Notes: generated from the sequence alone by a model not told the origin. A stretch of DNA of 39,442 nt from CAZCSK01 sp964501265 (GCA_964501265.1 CAZCSK010000020.1:1-39442), one strand, 5' to 3'; numbered from the stretch's first letter, positions 33,001 through 39,442 are shown. Numbers and translations are program-made.

Positions 33001-33714
33001 GGCCAACACGAAAACGATAGACCGCCTGAGGCGAGTCGAGGGCAACCTCCCGGCCAAACTCTTCGAGTTCCCGCTGCATCTCTAACGCAGCCGAGACCGC
33101 GCGCCTGGCGGAGTCTTCGTGGGCAATGGGGGCGCCGAAAAGTGCCATCACACCGTCGCCGCGGAATGTCGTGACCGTGCCCTCATAACGGTGGACGGCG
33201 TCCATCATCCGCTTCACCGCTCCCTGGGTGACGGCGTACACCTNNNNNNNNNNNNNNNNNNNNNNNNNNNNNNNNNNNNNNNNNNNNNNNNNNNNNNNNN
33301 NNNNNNNNNNNNNNNNNNNNNNNNNNNNNNNNNNNNNNNNNNNCGGTGGACGGCGTCCATCATCCGCTTCACCGCTCCCTGGGTGACGGCGTACACCTCT
33401 TCCTCGTCAAGTTTTTCCGCGATCGCGGTCGAGCCCACCGCATCGGCAAATAGTGCCGTCACCGTCCGCCGCTCTCCGCCCACCATGGCTCGATCGCTGA
33501 GAATCTTGTTGGCCAGATGCGTAGGTGTATGAGATTTGAGATCGGCGGCCGAGGCGACGACTGAACCGATTTCAGTTCCGCACGAGGCGCAGAAAGCGCT
33601 GCCCGGGGCGTTGGATGTTCCACAGCTTGGGCATGCAGGCTCAAGATTCGTTCCACACTTCGTGCAAAAGCGCGCTCCGGTAACGTTGTCTTGAGTGCAA
33701 TTCGGACAGACCAT
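30071..33714 (-). CDS. Zinc-ribbon / class III adenylate cyclase / AAA ATPase / TPR regulator (interrupted by assembly gap)
   Basis: Removing the artefactual 155 nt (100 N plus a 55-nt duplicate) restores one frame of 1162 residues. Order: two zinc ribbons with four CxxC pairs (3-47); a class III nucleotide cyclase domain (about 84-265) with metal Asp91 in FADAVGST and Asp135 in FRGDGVMALFG, and the transition-state pair Asn213/Arg217 in GDTVNLAARM, so it looks catalytically complete; a STAND/AAA-type ATPase (P-loop GDAGMGKS 313-320, Walker B LILFIEDLHW about 436-445); and about ten TPR-like helical repeats to the C-terminus. Such multi-domain cyclases are common in actinobacteria and are thought to be signalling ATPases. 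The ligand and target are unknown. It precedes dcd with a TTGA overlap, and ATG 33714 is 62 nt from a divergent tRNA gene. Confidence 0.88.
33244..33343. other. 100-N scaffold gap with duplicated 55-nt flanks
   Basis: Exactly 100 N separate two identical 55-nt segments (33189-33243 and 33344-33398, both starting CGGTGGACGG and ending GTACACCT). The two frames on either side join in register if one copy and the Ns are removed. This is the signature of two contigs sharing a k-mer-length overlap joined with a placeholder gap, so no sequence is missing. Confidence 0.93.
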
Positions 33715-33776
33715 AGACGCCTAATCTATCCCTTGAGTCCTTACGACCAGGGCTGAAGTTAGTATGGGGCGCTGTT

Positions 33777-33847
33777 GCGGGTGTAGTTCAATGGCAGAAC
33801 GGAAGCTTCCCAAGCTTCAGGCGGGAGTTCGATTCTCCTCACCCGCT
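33777..33847 (+). tRNA. tRNA-Gly (anticodon CCC)
   Basis: A 71-nt cloverleaf: acceptor GCGGGTG pairs with CACCCGC, with discriminator T. The D arm holds AGTTCAATGGCAGAAC. The anticodon stem GAAGC/GCTTC encloses the loop TTCCCAA (anticodon CCC, codon GGG). The T arm GGGAG-TTCGATT-CTCCT has one G-U pair. CCA is not encoded. TAGTAT at 33760-33765 is a possible -10 element. The 3' end is repeated 74 nt downstream. Confidence 0.95.
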
Positions 33848-33924
33848 CTTCAATATCAGTCGGCACGGAAGCTTCGCCGTCAAGGGGCAACAGGGGGGAG
33901 GAAAGATTCTCCTCACCCGTTCTT
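33831..33924. repeat. Direct repeat of the tRNA-Gly 3' end (possible att scar)
   Basis: The 20-nt stretch 33831-33850 (GATTCTCCTCACCCGCTCTT, from the T loop past the tRNA end) recurs at 33905-33924 with one change. CGGAAGCTTC, from the anticodon arm, also recurs (33806 and 33867 regions). The second copy supplies the last codons and stop of the DUF4349 gene. Duplication of a tRNA 3' end is the classic mark of integrase-mediated insertion, but only 54 nt lie between the copies and no integrase is present, so it may be an old excision scar or a degenerate tRNA duplicate. Confidence 0.65.
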
Positions 33925-34833
33925 AGGTGTGTCCTTGCGAGCTCGGCGGATGCCCCGGTACGCGAACACTGCGATCAAGGCGAGAAGCCCAAGCGGAACG
34001 ACCGTTCCCGCTGCCACTATTACCCAGGCTAGGACCGACTGGAAGGCATCGATTGCCTCGCGCCAGGCCTTGCCGAGTCCTTTGACAGGGCCGGGTTTTG
34101 CGCCGGGCTCGTAGATTCGCGCGGTGATGGTCGAGAAGTCCGTCTGATCCTTCAAGAATTGCAGTTGCCCCTGGAGTTGCTCGATCTGCAGCTGGATGTT
34201 GCCCAGTTGCTGCTGAACTTGAAGCAGGTCGGCAATCGTCTTGGACTGGTCAAGGAGCCTTAGAAAGAAGGCTTCCTGGGCCTTGGCGTGTCGAAGGCGC
34301 GCTTCCAAGTCAACGAATTCGCGAGAGACATCCTGGCCTGATTGCTCTTCGGCCGTCACCTTACCAAGGGCCTTGAGGCGCGCGACCGCTGTTTGAAACT
34401 TGTCGGCGGGGACACGCATCGTAATAACTCCGGACGAAATCTTCCCGCTTGTTTCAGAGACGTTGGAATTGGAAATAAATCCACCGAGAGTCTCGGCGAT
34501 CACATTGGCCTTGCTGAACTGGATTTGGAAACGGTCTTTCGAGACCTTGATTTCGACACTAGCGGTCTTGATAACTTTGGACGGAAGACCCGGCAGCGGC
34601 GGCAGCGGGGCCGACTGTGCAGGTGCCCCCAACGCGGCTTCGTCTCGAGAGATGCCCTGGGCGTCTCCGCCCGAGATGGGCGCGTATTCGGCAACTGTAT
34701 CCGGACCACCGAGTCTCTGGCTCTTTGGCTCCACTCCCGCGGGACCGCTTGAGTCGAGCTGATTCTTCTTGCCGCACGCCGAACCGGCAACCAAAAGAAC
34801 CATCAGGGTCGCTACTGCTGCGATGCGCTTCAT
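33913..34833 (-). CDS. DUF4349 domain-containing lipoprotein
   Basis: A 306-residue protein from ATG 34833. The N-terminus KRIAAVATLMVLLVAGSAC looks like a lipoprotein signal with Cys20, although Gly at -3 is not ideal. After a Pro/Ser-rich linker comes the DUF4349 core (VIKTASVEIKVSKDRFQIQ, TMRVPADKFQTAVARLKALG, SGQDVSREFVDLEARLRHAKAQE), a coiled coil (LLQVQQQLGNIQLQIEQLQG) and a C-terminal membrane helix (VIVAAGTVVPLGLLALIAVF) with a basic tail. The upstream extension to 34884 lacks a binding site, whereas AGGAGACAGATC precedes the chosen ATG. The function of DUF4349 is unknown. The last codons lie in the tRNA-derived repeat. Confidence 0.87.
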   Translation of the reverse strand: MKRIAAVATLMVLLVAGSACGKKNQLDSSGPAGVEPKSQRLGGPDTVAEYAPISGGDAQGISRDEAALGAPAQSAPLPPLPGLPSKVIKTASVEIKVSKDRFQIQFSKANVIAETLGGFISNSNVSETSGKISSGVITMRVPADKFQTAVARLKALGKVTAEEQSGQDVSREFVDLEARLRHAKAQEAFFLRLLDQSKTIADLLQVQQQLGNIQLQIEQLQGQLQFLKDQTDFSTITARIYEPGAKPGPVKGLGKAWREAIDAFQSVLAWVIVAAGTVVPLGLLALIAVFAYRGIRRARKDTPKNG

Positions 34834-34897
34834 GATCTGTCTCCTCGGGTCTTGGTAATCATAAGACGGCCGCCGCATCCCCAAAGTTCCCGTCCCG

Positions 34898-34913
34898 TGA
34901 CTCGATTGAGTCA
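34898..34913. other. Short hairpin between dnaB and the DUF4349 gene
   Basis: TGACTC-GATT-GAGTCA is a perfect 6-bp stem with a four-base loop, 18 nt after the dnaB stop. No T-run follows on the minus strand, so it is at most a weak terminator or a protein-binding palindrome. Confidence 0.3.
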
Positions 34914-34931
34914 GTCCTGCGAATCGGCGCG

Positions 34932-37571
34932 CTAGATGCCCTTCGCGAGGTTCGCGAACTTCGTGTAGTGATCGAGGAAAGCCAGTTCCACCTTCCCTAC
35001 GGGTCCGTTGCGGTGCTTTGCGATATGGATCTCGGCGATCCCCTTGCTAGGCGAGTCGGAGTTGTAGAGCTCGTCTCGGTAGATGAACATCACGATGTCA
35101 CTATCTTGCTCAATGCTATTCTCCACGACTATTCCGTTCGCGACAAAATTGTGCGTCCCTAGAACGGTTGCATCGAATACTGGCTCTTCACCAAGCGGGT
35201 CGATCCCTGCAATTGAGTCCCAGAAAAGATCTGACTCAGCAAGGGTCTGGAGCGCTTCGTCTTCGAGAAGAGTGGCAACGCGCCCGAGCTTTTCCCGACT
35301 CACAGAGGGCTGATACGAAGTGTTTCCATAATAGTCGGTGCCCATGGCCTCCTCAAACTGACTGTGCGTTATGCCCTTCTCTTCCATCTTTTCTTGCACC
35401 GAATTCCAGACTCTCGCTGGAACGGTGTCGAGGCTGGGGTTGCTCCGGAGCCCTTTCAACCGAGCGATCAAAGCGGGGGCCTTTAGCCCCCTCTCGCCAT
35501 GAACTCCAATCGTTTCTAGAAATCGGATCTGGTTGGCAGCGGCCGTAACGTGAAGGCCAAACGTGGGCTTGTAACCTTTTTTCGGCATTGTCCTGACAAG
35601 GCTTGGAATTCCGAGACGGAGCAGCAGCGTTTGAAGATCGTCGATTAATCGTCGGCTTCCGGAGCCGTAATAAAGGACCACCCCATTGTTCGGAACGTAA
35701 GACAAGTGACCATCAGTCGCCCACAGATGGCGGACAAACAGAGCCGCCTGATGGTTGGGCAGGCGAAAGACCTCCTCCGGGATGAACTTCTCCCGGCTCC
35801 GTTTGCCATAGAGTCCGAGCTGATCCAACCACTCGCAGATCGGATTTCGTTTCCCGTGAGTAAGATGATACGGGGCTGGGAGATATTCATGCCACCAATT
35901 TTTCTGTTTCACTCGCCGGGACGTTACTCCGAAAAACTTGGCGGCATTCGCAACAGCGTCGAGGTTTAGCGGATCCGCGTTCGTATAGTGAAGGGGCTGT
36001 CTCCTTACAAAACAACCGTCGCCTATAAGGTGGGCTAACAGAATTATCTTTTCGTCGGGCCAGGGCCGGACCGCGACTGGCTCAGGTATCAACCTTGGGG
36101 TTGCGATCCTGTCGCCAACAGACAACTCGTCGAGGCGGCGCCAGCCGTCAAATGTTAGGAACGGGTGGTTCGCGCTCGCCTGAACTTCCCTGCCCGAGCG
36201 AAGCCTCAGGCGGTAGACCTGCTTGACCCCGCTCGCAAACACGTGCGTCATGGTGCCGACGGTCATCTTCAGGTCGTTGTCAATGGTCCAGACCGGGACG
36301 TTGCGCTCGTCTCGCAAAAATAGCTCGCCCATTGAAACCGTCGCTCCTGTATCTGCGCGGAGCACCTTGGTATCCGCCGTCAAACACCCCGAATCGCGCA
36401 GGTCAGCAAGCATCGGGCGTTTGTCGGTGCGGTGCTCGACGTTTCGCGAAAGCTGACTTACGGCAATCACAGGAAGATCAAGTTCGCGGGCAAGGATCTT
36501 CAGCGAACGGGAAATGTCGGCAACCTCTTGAACGCGATTGTCGCTGCGACGGCCCATTGGCGGTTGCATCAGCTGAAGGTAGTCGACGATTATCAGGCCG
36601 AGACCGTGCTTGGCCTTGAGCCTTCGGCATTTGGCGCGCATCTCCATAATCGTGATGCTCGCCGTGTCATCGATGAAAATCGGCGCTTCTGCCAAACGAC
36701 CCAGAGCGTGAGAAAGTTTTGGCCAATCGGAGTCGGTGAGGGCACCGCGGCGGAGTCGGTTCGAGTCTACTCGTGCCTCGGAGCACATGAGCCGTTGGAC
36801 CAACTCCATCTTCGACATCTCCAGCGAGAAGATCACCGCCGGTATCTGCTCTTCTACCGCGACATGCTGAGCCATCGAAAGGGCCAGGGCAGACTTTCCC
36901 TGGGCTGGCCTGGCCGCGATGATGATGAGGTTGGAGGGCTGGAGTCCTGCCGTGATGTTGTCGAGCTCGGTGAAACCAGTAGGAAGACCCGTGATCGACG
37001 AACCGCGCTCGTAGAGCTTCTCGACCATCTCCATGTTCTCTGTAAGGAGGTCCTTGAGGGCCGTGAAGTCCTGCGCCTCCCTGCGCTGCGAGACGTTGTA
37101 GATCAGATTCTCAGAGAAGTCGACCACCTGCTCCACGTCCTCGGGGACCGAGAACGCCAGCCCGGATATCTCATGAGATGCCTCAATTAACCGGCGAAGC
37201 AAGGCGTGCTCTTCGACAATGCGCGCGTAATGAATCGCCGAGCCAGCAGTCGGCACCGTTTGAACAAGAGTGAAAATGTAGGGCTTGCCTCCAACGGAAT
37301 CGATCGTGCTCCGCCGGCGCAACTCCTCGACAAGCGTGACTGAGTCGATCGGCTCGCCCTTGCCATATAGCTCGAGCATCGCGTTGAATATTTCTGTATT
37401 TGCTGGCTTGTAGAAGTCTTCGGCGCCTACGAGTTCCAGAACGTTGGCCATTGCATCCCGCGACAACAGGCAGGCGCCCAGCACAGACTCTTCAGCCTCC
37501 AGGTTATGAGGGGGAACTCGCCCAGCGAGGGCGATGTCGGGCCCCCCACGGGGACTAATTCGTGTGGCCAT
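34932..37571 (-). CDS. dnaB: Replicative DNA helicase DnaB, with in-frame intein
   Basis: Hexameric helicase that unwinds DNA at the fork. 879 residues are encoded. Removing the intein (396-818) leaves 456, the normal length. The N-terminal primase-interacting domain (PPHNLEAEESVLGACLLSRDA, 20-40) and the RecA core are intact: Walker A AARPAQGKSALAL (219-231), Walker B LIIVDYLQLMQ (326-336), and VSQLSRNVEHR (371-381). The intein interrupts the conserved DLRDSG-SIEQDSD motif, the site used by DnaB inteins of other bacteria. The gene lies 278 nt downstream of rplI, an order common in bacteria, and the spacer carries DnaA-box-like motifs. Confidence 0.96.
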   Translation of the reverse strand: MATRISPRGGPDIALAGRVPPHNLEAEESVLGACLLSRDAMANVLELVGAEDFYKPANTEIFNAMLELYGKGEPIDSVTLVEELRRRSTIDSVGGKPYIFTLVQTVPTAGSAIHYARIVEEHALLRRLIEASHEISGLAFSVPEDVEQVVDFSENLIYNVSQRREAQDFTALKDLLTENMEMVEKLYERGSSITGLPTGFTELDNITAGLQPSNLIIIAARPAQGKSALALSMAQHVAVEEQIPAVIFSLEMSKMELVQRLMCSEARVDSNRLRRGALTDSDWPKLSHALGRLAEAPIFIDDTASITIMEMRAKCRRLKAKHGLGLIIVDYLQLMQPPMGRRSDNRVQEVADISRSLKILARELDLPVIAVSQLSRNVEHRTDKRPMLADLRDSGCLTADTKVLRADTGATVSMGELFLRDERNVPVWTIDNDLKMTVGTMTHVFASGVKQVYRLRLRSGREVQASANHPFLTFDGWRRLDELSVGDRIATPRLIPEPVAVRPWPDEKIILLAHLIGDGCFVRRQPLHYTNADPLNLDAVANAAKFFGVTSRRVKQKNWWHEYLPAPYHLTHGKRNPICEWLDQLGLYGKRSREKFIPEEVFRLPNHQAALFVRHLWATDGHLSYVPNNGVVLYYGSGSRRLIDDLQTLLLRLGIPSLVRTMPKKGYKPTFGLHVTAAANQIRFLETIGVHGERGLKAPALIARLKGLRSNPSLDTVPARVWNSVQEKMEEKGITHSQFEEAMGTDYYGNTSYQPSVSREKLGRVATLLEDEALQTLAESDLFWDSIAGIDPLGEEPVFDATVLGTHNFVANGIVVENSIEQDSDIVMFIYRDELYNSDSPSKGIAEIHIAKHRNGPVGKVELAFLDHYTKFANLAKGI
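35118..36386 (-). mobile_element. DnaB intein with LAGLIDADG homing endonuclease (423 residues)
   Basis: The protein-splicing element begins at Cys (codon 36386-36384, block A CLTADTKVLRADTG). It carries block B with the TxxH-like SANHPFLTFDGW, DOD endonuclease motifs LAHLIGDGCF and LWATDGHLSY with both acidic residues, and the splicing blocks FDATVLGTHNFVANGIVVEN. The last residue is Asn (35120-35118) and the next extein residue Ser. Most inteins end His-Asn. Here the codon before Asn is GAG (Glu), read directly from the DNA. Such non-His inteins are known but fewer, so splicing efficiency is uncertain. Since dnaB is essential, it is presumably active. Confidence 0.93.
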
Positions 37572-37631
37572 GGCTCAGTCTATCGAACATATGTTTGGCA
37601 TTATAGCGATGGGTGCCGACAGAAAGCCGGT

Positions 37632-37719
37632 TGGGGACAACTCTTGTCCCCAGTCTGGTCACACGCGTTATCCATACTTATGCCCCCCGTTTCCACATCT
37701 AGCCCACCGGTTTTCTACA
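37632..37719 (+). promoter_or_regulatory. Cluster of DnaA-box-like 9-mers upstream of dnaB
   Basis: Against the actinobacterial DnaA box TTRTCCACA the spacer holds TTGTCCCCA (37644-37652) and its inverted partner (37640-37632), TTATCCATA (37668), GTTTCCACA (37689) and TTTTCTACA (37711). Each deviates at one or two positions. The forward copies start 24, 21 and 22 nt apart, about two helical turns. The first pair forms a perfect 8-bp palindrome GGGGACAA-CTC-TTGTCCCC (37633-37651). This could be a DnaA-dependent control region for dnaB. No dnaA or dnaN is nearby, so calling it an origin is not justified. Confidence 0.45.
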
Positions 37720-37849
37720 GGATTTGCTCAATATCTCGCGTCCGATCACAAAGTCGACGCAATATATTGTGGTCTCAGGTCCCGGTCAAGGTCTTGAGTG
37801 AGATTTGTTCGCGGCCTTACAAACGTGGCAGTTTCTGGATGCTGCGCGG

Positions 37850-38308
37850 TTACTCGGCTGAGCTGTCTGCGGTAACTTCGACCGTTCCCTTGGCGGTCAA
37901 GTCCGAGGCCAAGTTCACCTCGAACTGGTGGGTACCAAGCGATTTGATGGGGTCGGCCAAAAGCACCCTGCGGCGATCGACCTGCTGGCCGAGGGCCTTT
38001 TCCAGCTCATCGGCAATGTCCGCGTTCGTGATCGAACCGAACAACTGCCCCTCGGCCCCCGCCCGCGCCGCGATCACCAGAGGGGTGCTGCTGATCCGGG
38101 AAGCGAGTTCCTCGAAAACTGCGTGCTCTTTGGCGTCCCGCTCCGACCGTGCACGAAGTAAGGATTCAGCCTGCTTGAGAGAACCTTTGGTTGCGAAGAT
38201 TGCAAGGTTTCGAGGCAACAGGAAGTTACGCGCGTATCCCGCGGCCACCTCGACTATGTCCCCCTTGCGGCCGAGCTTGTCGACGTCGGAGTTGAGAACA
38301 ACCTTCAT
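37850..38308 (-). CDS. rplI: 50S ribosomal protein L9
   Basis: Binds 23S rRNA near the L1 stalk. 152 residues: N-terminal domain KVVLNSDVDKLGRKGDIVEVAAGYARNFLLPR (2-33) is the family signature, followed by the long central helix and the C-terminal domain (LFGSITNADIADEL). ATG 38308 overlaps the rpsR stop as ATGA, and no separate binding site is seen, so it depends on translation of rpsR. Confidence 0.97.
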   Translation of the reverse strand: MKVVLNSDVDKLGRKGDIVEVAAGYARNFLLPRNLAIFATKGSLKQAESLLRARSERDAKEHAVFEELASRISSTPLVIAARAGAEGQLFGSITNADIADELEKALGQQVDRRRVLLADPIKSLGTHQFEVNLASDLTAKGTVEVTADSSAE

Positions 38309-38580
38309 CGCATTACGTACGGCAGAAGTGCGACTTCGCGCGCATTCTTGACGGCGGCCGCCACTTCATGCTGATGGCGAACGCAGGTGCCGGTTATTCG
38401 CCGTGCCCGGATCTTTCCTTTTTCGGACACGAACTTGCGCATCAAGTTCAGATCCTTGAAGTCCACATAGACAATCTTCTCCTTGCACATGTGGCAGATC
38501 TTCTTGCGGTACGGGCGCAGAGGCTTTTTTTCCGCGCGTCTGGGCTTGGCCTCGGCCGAGCCCTTTGAGTTACGTCCCAG
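38305..38580 (-). CDS. rpsR: 30S ribosomal protein S18 (probable CTG start)
   Basis: Platform protein that pairs with S6. The conserved core LRPYRKKICHMCKEKIVYVDFKDLNLMRKFVSEKGKI...RITGTCVRHQ is complete, with the two Cys of the CxxC-type variant. The frame is open to a GTG at 38643 and an ATG at 38628, but both lie well inside ssb. A strong AGAGGAGG sits six bases before CTG 38580-38578, giving 91 residues, the usual size, with an 11-nt overlap with ssb. CTG starts are rare, so ATG 38628 (107 residues) remains possible. Confidence 0.9.
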   Translation of the reverse strand: MGRNSKGSAEAKPRRAEKKPLRPYRKKICHMCKEKIVYVDFKDLNLMRKFVSEKGKIRARRITGTCVRHQHEVAAAVKNAREVALLPYVMR

Positions 38581-39028
38581 CGTGGACCTCCTCTTCTTGC
38601 GCCGCCGGGGCGACCGACTCGTCGGCATCAGATGATTCGACACTCACAGAGGTGTTCCATTCGCCGGGACCCCCTCGGGTTACCTTCTTTACCTCCGCAG
38701 TGGCCCACCGAAGCGAGGGACCGACCTCGTCGGCGTCGATCTCGACCGCCGTGCGCTTCTGGCCCTCTTCGGTCTCCCAGGAGCGAGATGTGATGCGGCC
38801 GCTTACGACCACGCGAATACCGGTCTTGCAGGACTCGGCGATGTTCTCGGCGAGGGTTCGCCAAGCGGTTACGTTGAAGAAGTCGGTGTGCTCGACCCTC
38901 TCGCCTGCCCGGTTGTTGTAGGACCGGTTGACGGCGAGCCCGAATTTCACGACCGGCGCCCCCGAGGGCGTGTAGCGAAGCTCGGGGTCACGAGTAAGGT
39001 TGCCGACCAAAGTTACATTGTTGGACAT
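38570..39028 (-). CDS. ssb: Single-stranded DNA-binding protein (lacks canonical C-terminal tip)
   Basis: OB-fold protein protecting ssDNA at forks. Residues 1-110 are typical: NNVTLVGNLTRDPELRYTPSG, FGLAVNRSYNN, FFNVTAWRTLAENIAESC and VVVSGRITSRSWETEEGQKR. The C-terminal tail is short and acidic (ESSDADESVAPAAQEEEV) and ends HAGT. The DDIPF/DDEPPF tip used to recruit other replication proteins is missing. 152 residues. ATG 39028 follows TAGGAGGAAAG, 18 nt after rpsF. The end overlaps the S18 ribosome-binding site. Confidence 0.95.
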   Translation of the reverse strand: MSNNVTLVGNLTRDPELRYTPSGAPVVKFGLAVNRSYNNRAGERVEHTDFFNVTAWRTLAENIAESCKTGIRVVVSGRITSRSWETEEGQKRTAVEIDADEVGPSLRWATAEVKKVTRGGPGEWNTSVSVESSDADESVAPAAQEEEVHAGT

Positions 39029-39046
39029 TTTTCTTTCCTCCTACAG

Positions 39047-39328
39047 TCAGGGCACTCGAACGATCTTGTGCCGGATGTATTCCTCTCCTATCTTGAGCAG
39101 ACGGTCGAGTTCGGTGATCAGGTCCGGCGGGGCCTTGAAACTGGCCACGACGTAATGACCCTCGGAAAGGTGGTCGATTTCGAATGCGAGACGGCGCCTG
39201 CCCCATTCATCGAGTTTGGCCACTTCACCCTTTGAGTCAATAACCTTGGTGAACTTTTCCACTGCCTGTTTGATGGCCGCTTCTTCAAGCCTCGGGTCAA
39301 CTATGACCACAGCTTCGTAGTTACGCAT
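39047..39328 (-). CDS. rpsF: 30S ribosomal protein S6
   Basis: Forms a heterodimer with S18 on the 30S platform. 93 residues from ATG 39328: RNYEAVVIVDPRLEE (2-16), KLDEWGRRRLAFEIDHLSEGHYVVASFKAP and IRHKIVRV are diagnostic. An upstream in-frame GTG (39349) would add seven residues, but AAAGGAG stands eight bases before the chosen ATG and family members start at MRxYE. First gene of rpsF-ssb-rpsR-rplI. Confidence 0.96.
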   Translation of the reverse strand: MRNYEAVVIVDPRLEEAAIKQAVEKFTKVIDSKGEVAKLDEWGRRRLAFEIDHLSEGHYVVASFKAPPDLITELDRLLKIGEEYIRHKIVRVP

Positions 39329-39348
39329 TCTTACTTCTCCTTTGGACA

Positions 39349-39376
39349 TCCGGTTTCCCGGAAGGCCCCGAAGGGG
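39349..39376 (-). promoter_or_regulatory. Two hairpins in the rpsF leader (candidate S6:S18 control element)
   Basis: On the minus strand CCCC-TTC-GGGG (39376-39366) is followed by TCCGG-GAAA-CCGGA (39362-39349), a 5-bp stem with a GNRA loop, ending about 20 nt before the rpsF ATG. Many bacteria autoregulate rpsF through an S6:S18-binding leader that shows a CCG in a bulge or loop. I see CCG repeats but could not match the full published motif by eye. Confidence 0.35.
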
Positions 39377-39442
39377 GGCAGGTCTTTTGTCGTGGTCTAC
39401 CGTACCAGCGACTTGTCGTAGCGTCCATCGAAGCCACTATAA

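Noticed and set aside
33244..33343. Real insertion or missing exon-like sequence in the cyclase gene
   Set aside because: Identical 55-nt flanks and an in-frame join show a scaffolding overlap, not missing DNA.
33860..33924. A second tRNA gene
   Set aside because: It repeats parts of the tRNA-Gly anticodon and T arms, but no acceptor or D stem can be formed.
37632..37719. Chromosomal origin of replication
   Set aside because: DnaA-box-like motifs are few and imperfect, there is no AT-rich unwinding region, and dnaA, dnaN and gyrB are absent nearby.

Overview
The window looks like a contig (or scaffold, with one 100-N gap) from a GC-rich bacterium of the Actinomycetota, probably a deep or uncultured lineage. 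The evidence is an HspR-type repressor inside the dnaK operon, three F420/flavin luciferase-like (LLM) oxidoreductases, a SecE2-type dodecin, a mycobacterial-type bifunctional Dcd, an EtfD-like membrane Fe-S reductase, and the order rpsF-ssb-rpsR-rplI-dnaB. TTG and GTG starts are very frequent, and many neighbouring genes overlap by 4 nt (ATGA/GTGA/TTGA). I cannot assign a genus.

Layout. 1-12918 (minus): a dodecin, then a nearly complete purine pathway cluster read as purA-purD-purE-purB-purC-[orphan GyrA C-terminal-domain protein]-purS-purQ-purL-purF-purM, followed without a break by an enoyl-CoA hydratase and a 2-oxoacid dehydrogenase E1 alpha gene that runs off the left edge. 13012-17989: two LLM oxidoreductases, an alpha/beta hydrolase and a YyaL-type thioredoxin-domain protein. 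18186-23752 (minus): a heat-shock operon dnaK-grpE-dnaJ-hspR-cpn10-like-ilvA that ends in a small selenoprotein of the SelW family. It has a clear promoter overlapped by a HAIR operator. 23939-28571 (plus): a methyltransferase remnant, an EtfD-like reductase and two bacterial PH-domain membrane proteins. 28557-33714 (minus): a very large zinc-ribbon/adenylate-cyclase/AAA/TPR protein, then dcd, then an LLM oxidoreductase. 33777-33847: tRNA-Gly(CCC), with a copy of its 3' end 74 nt downstream. 33913-39328 (minus): rpsF-ssb-rpsR-rplI, then dnaB carrying a LAGLIDADG intein, then a DUF4349 lipoprotein.

The most notable item is the SelW-like gene at 18186-18410. Its CxxU motif is encoded with an in-frame UGA, followed at the right distance by a hairpin with a GGUCU loop, like a bacterial SECIS. 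A stop-to-stop gene finder splits or loses it. Other points worth a look are the orphan GyrA-blade protein inside the purine operon, two related palindromic elements placed between convergent genes, the DnaB intein with Glu in place of the penultimate His, DnaA-box-like motifs spaced 21-24 nt apart upstream of dnaB, and a scaffold gap whose two flanks share the same 55 nt, so the gap is an assembly artefact.

No stretch of more than about 300 bases lacks a gene. The longest gaps are 37572-37849 (DnaA-box-like motifs), 17990-18185 and 13906-14070 (palindromic repeats), and 23753-23938 (the heat-shock promoter).
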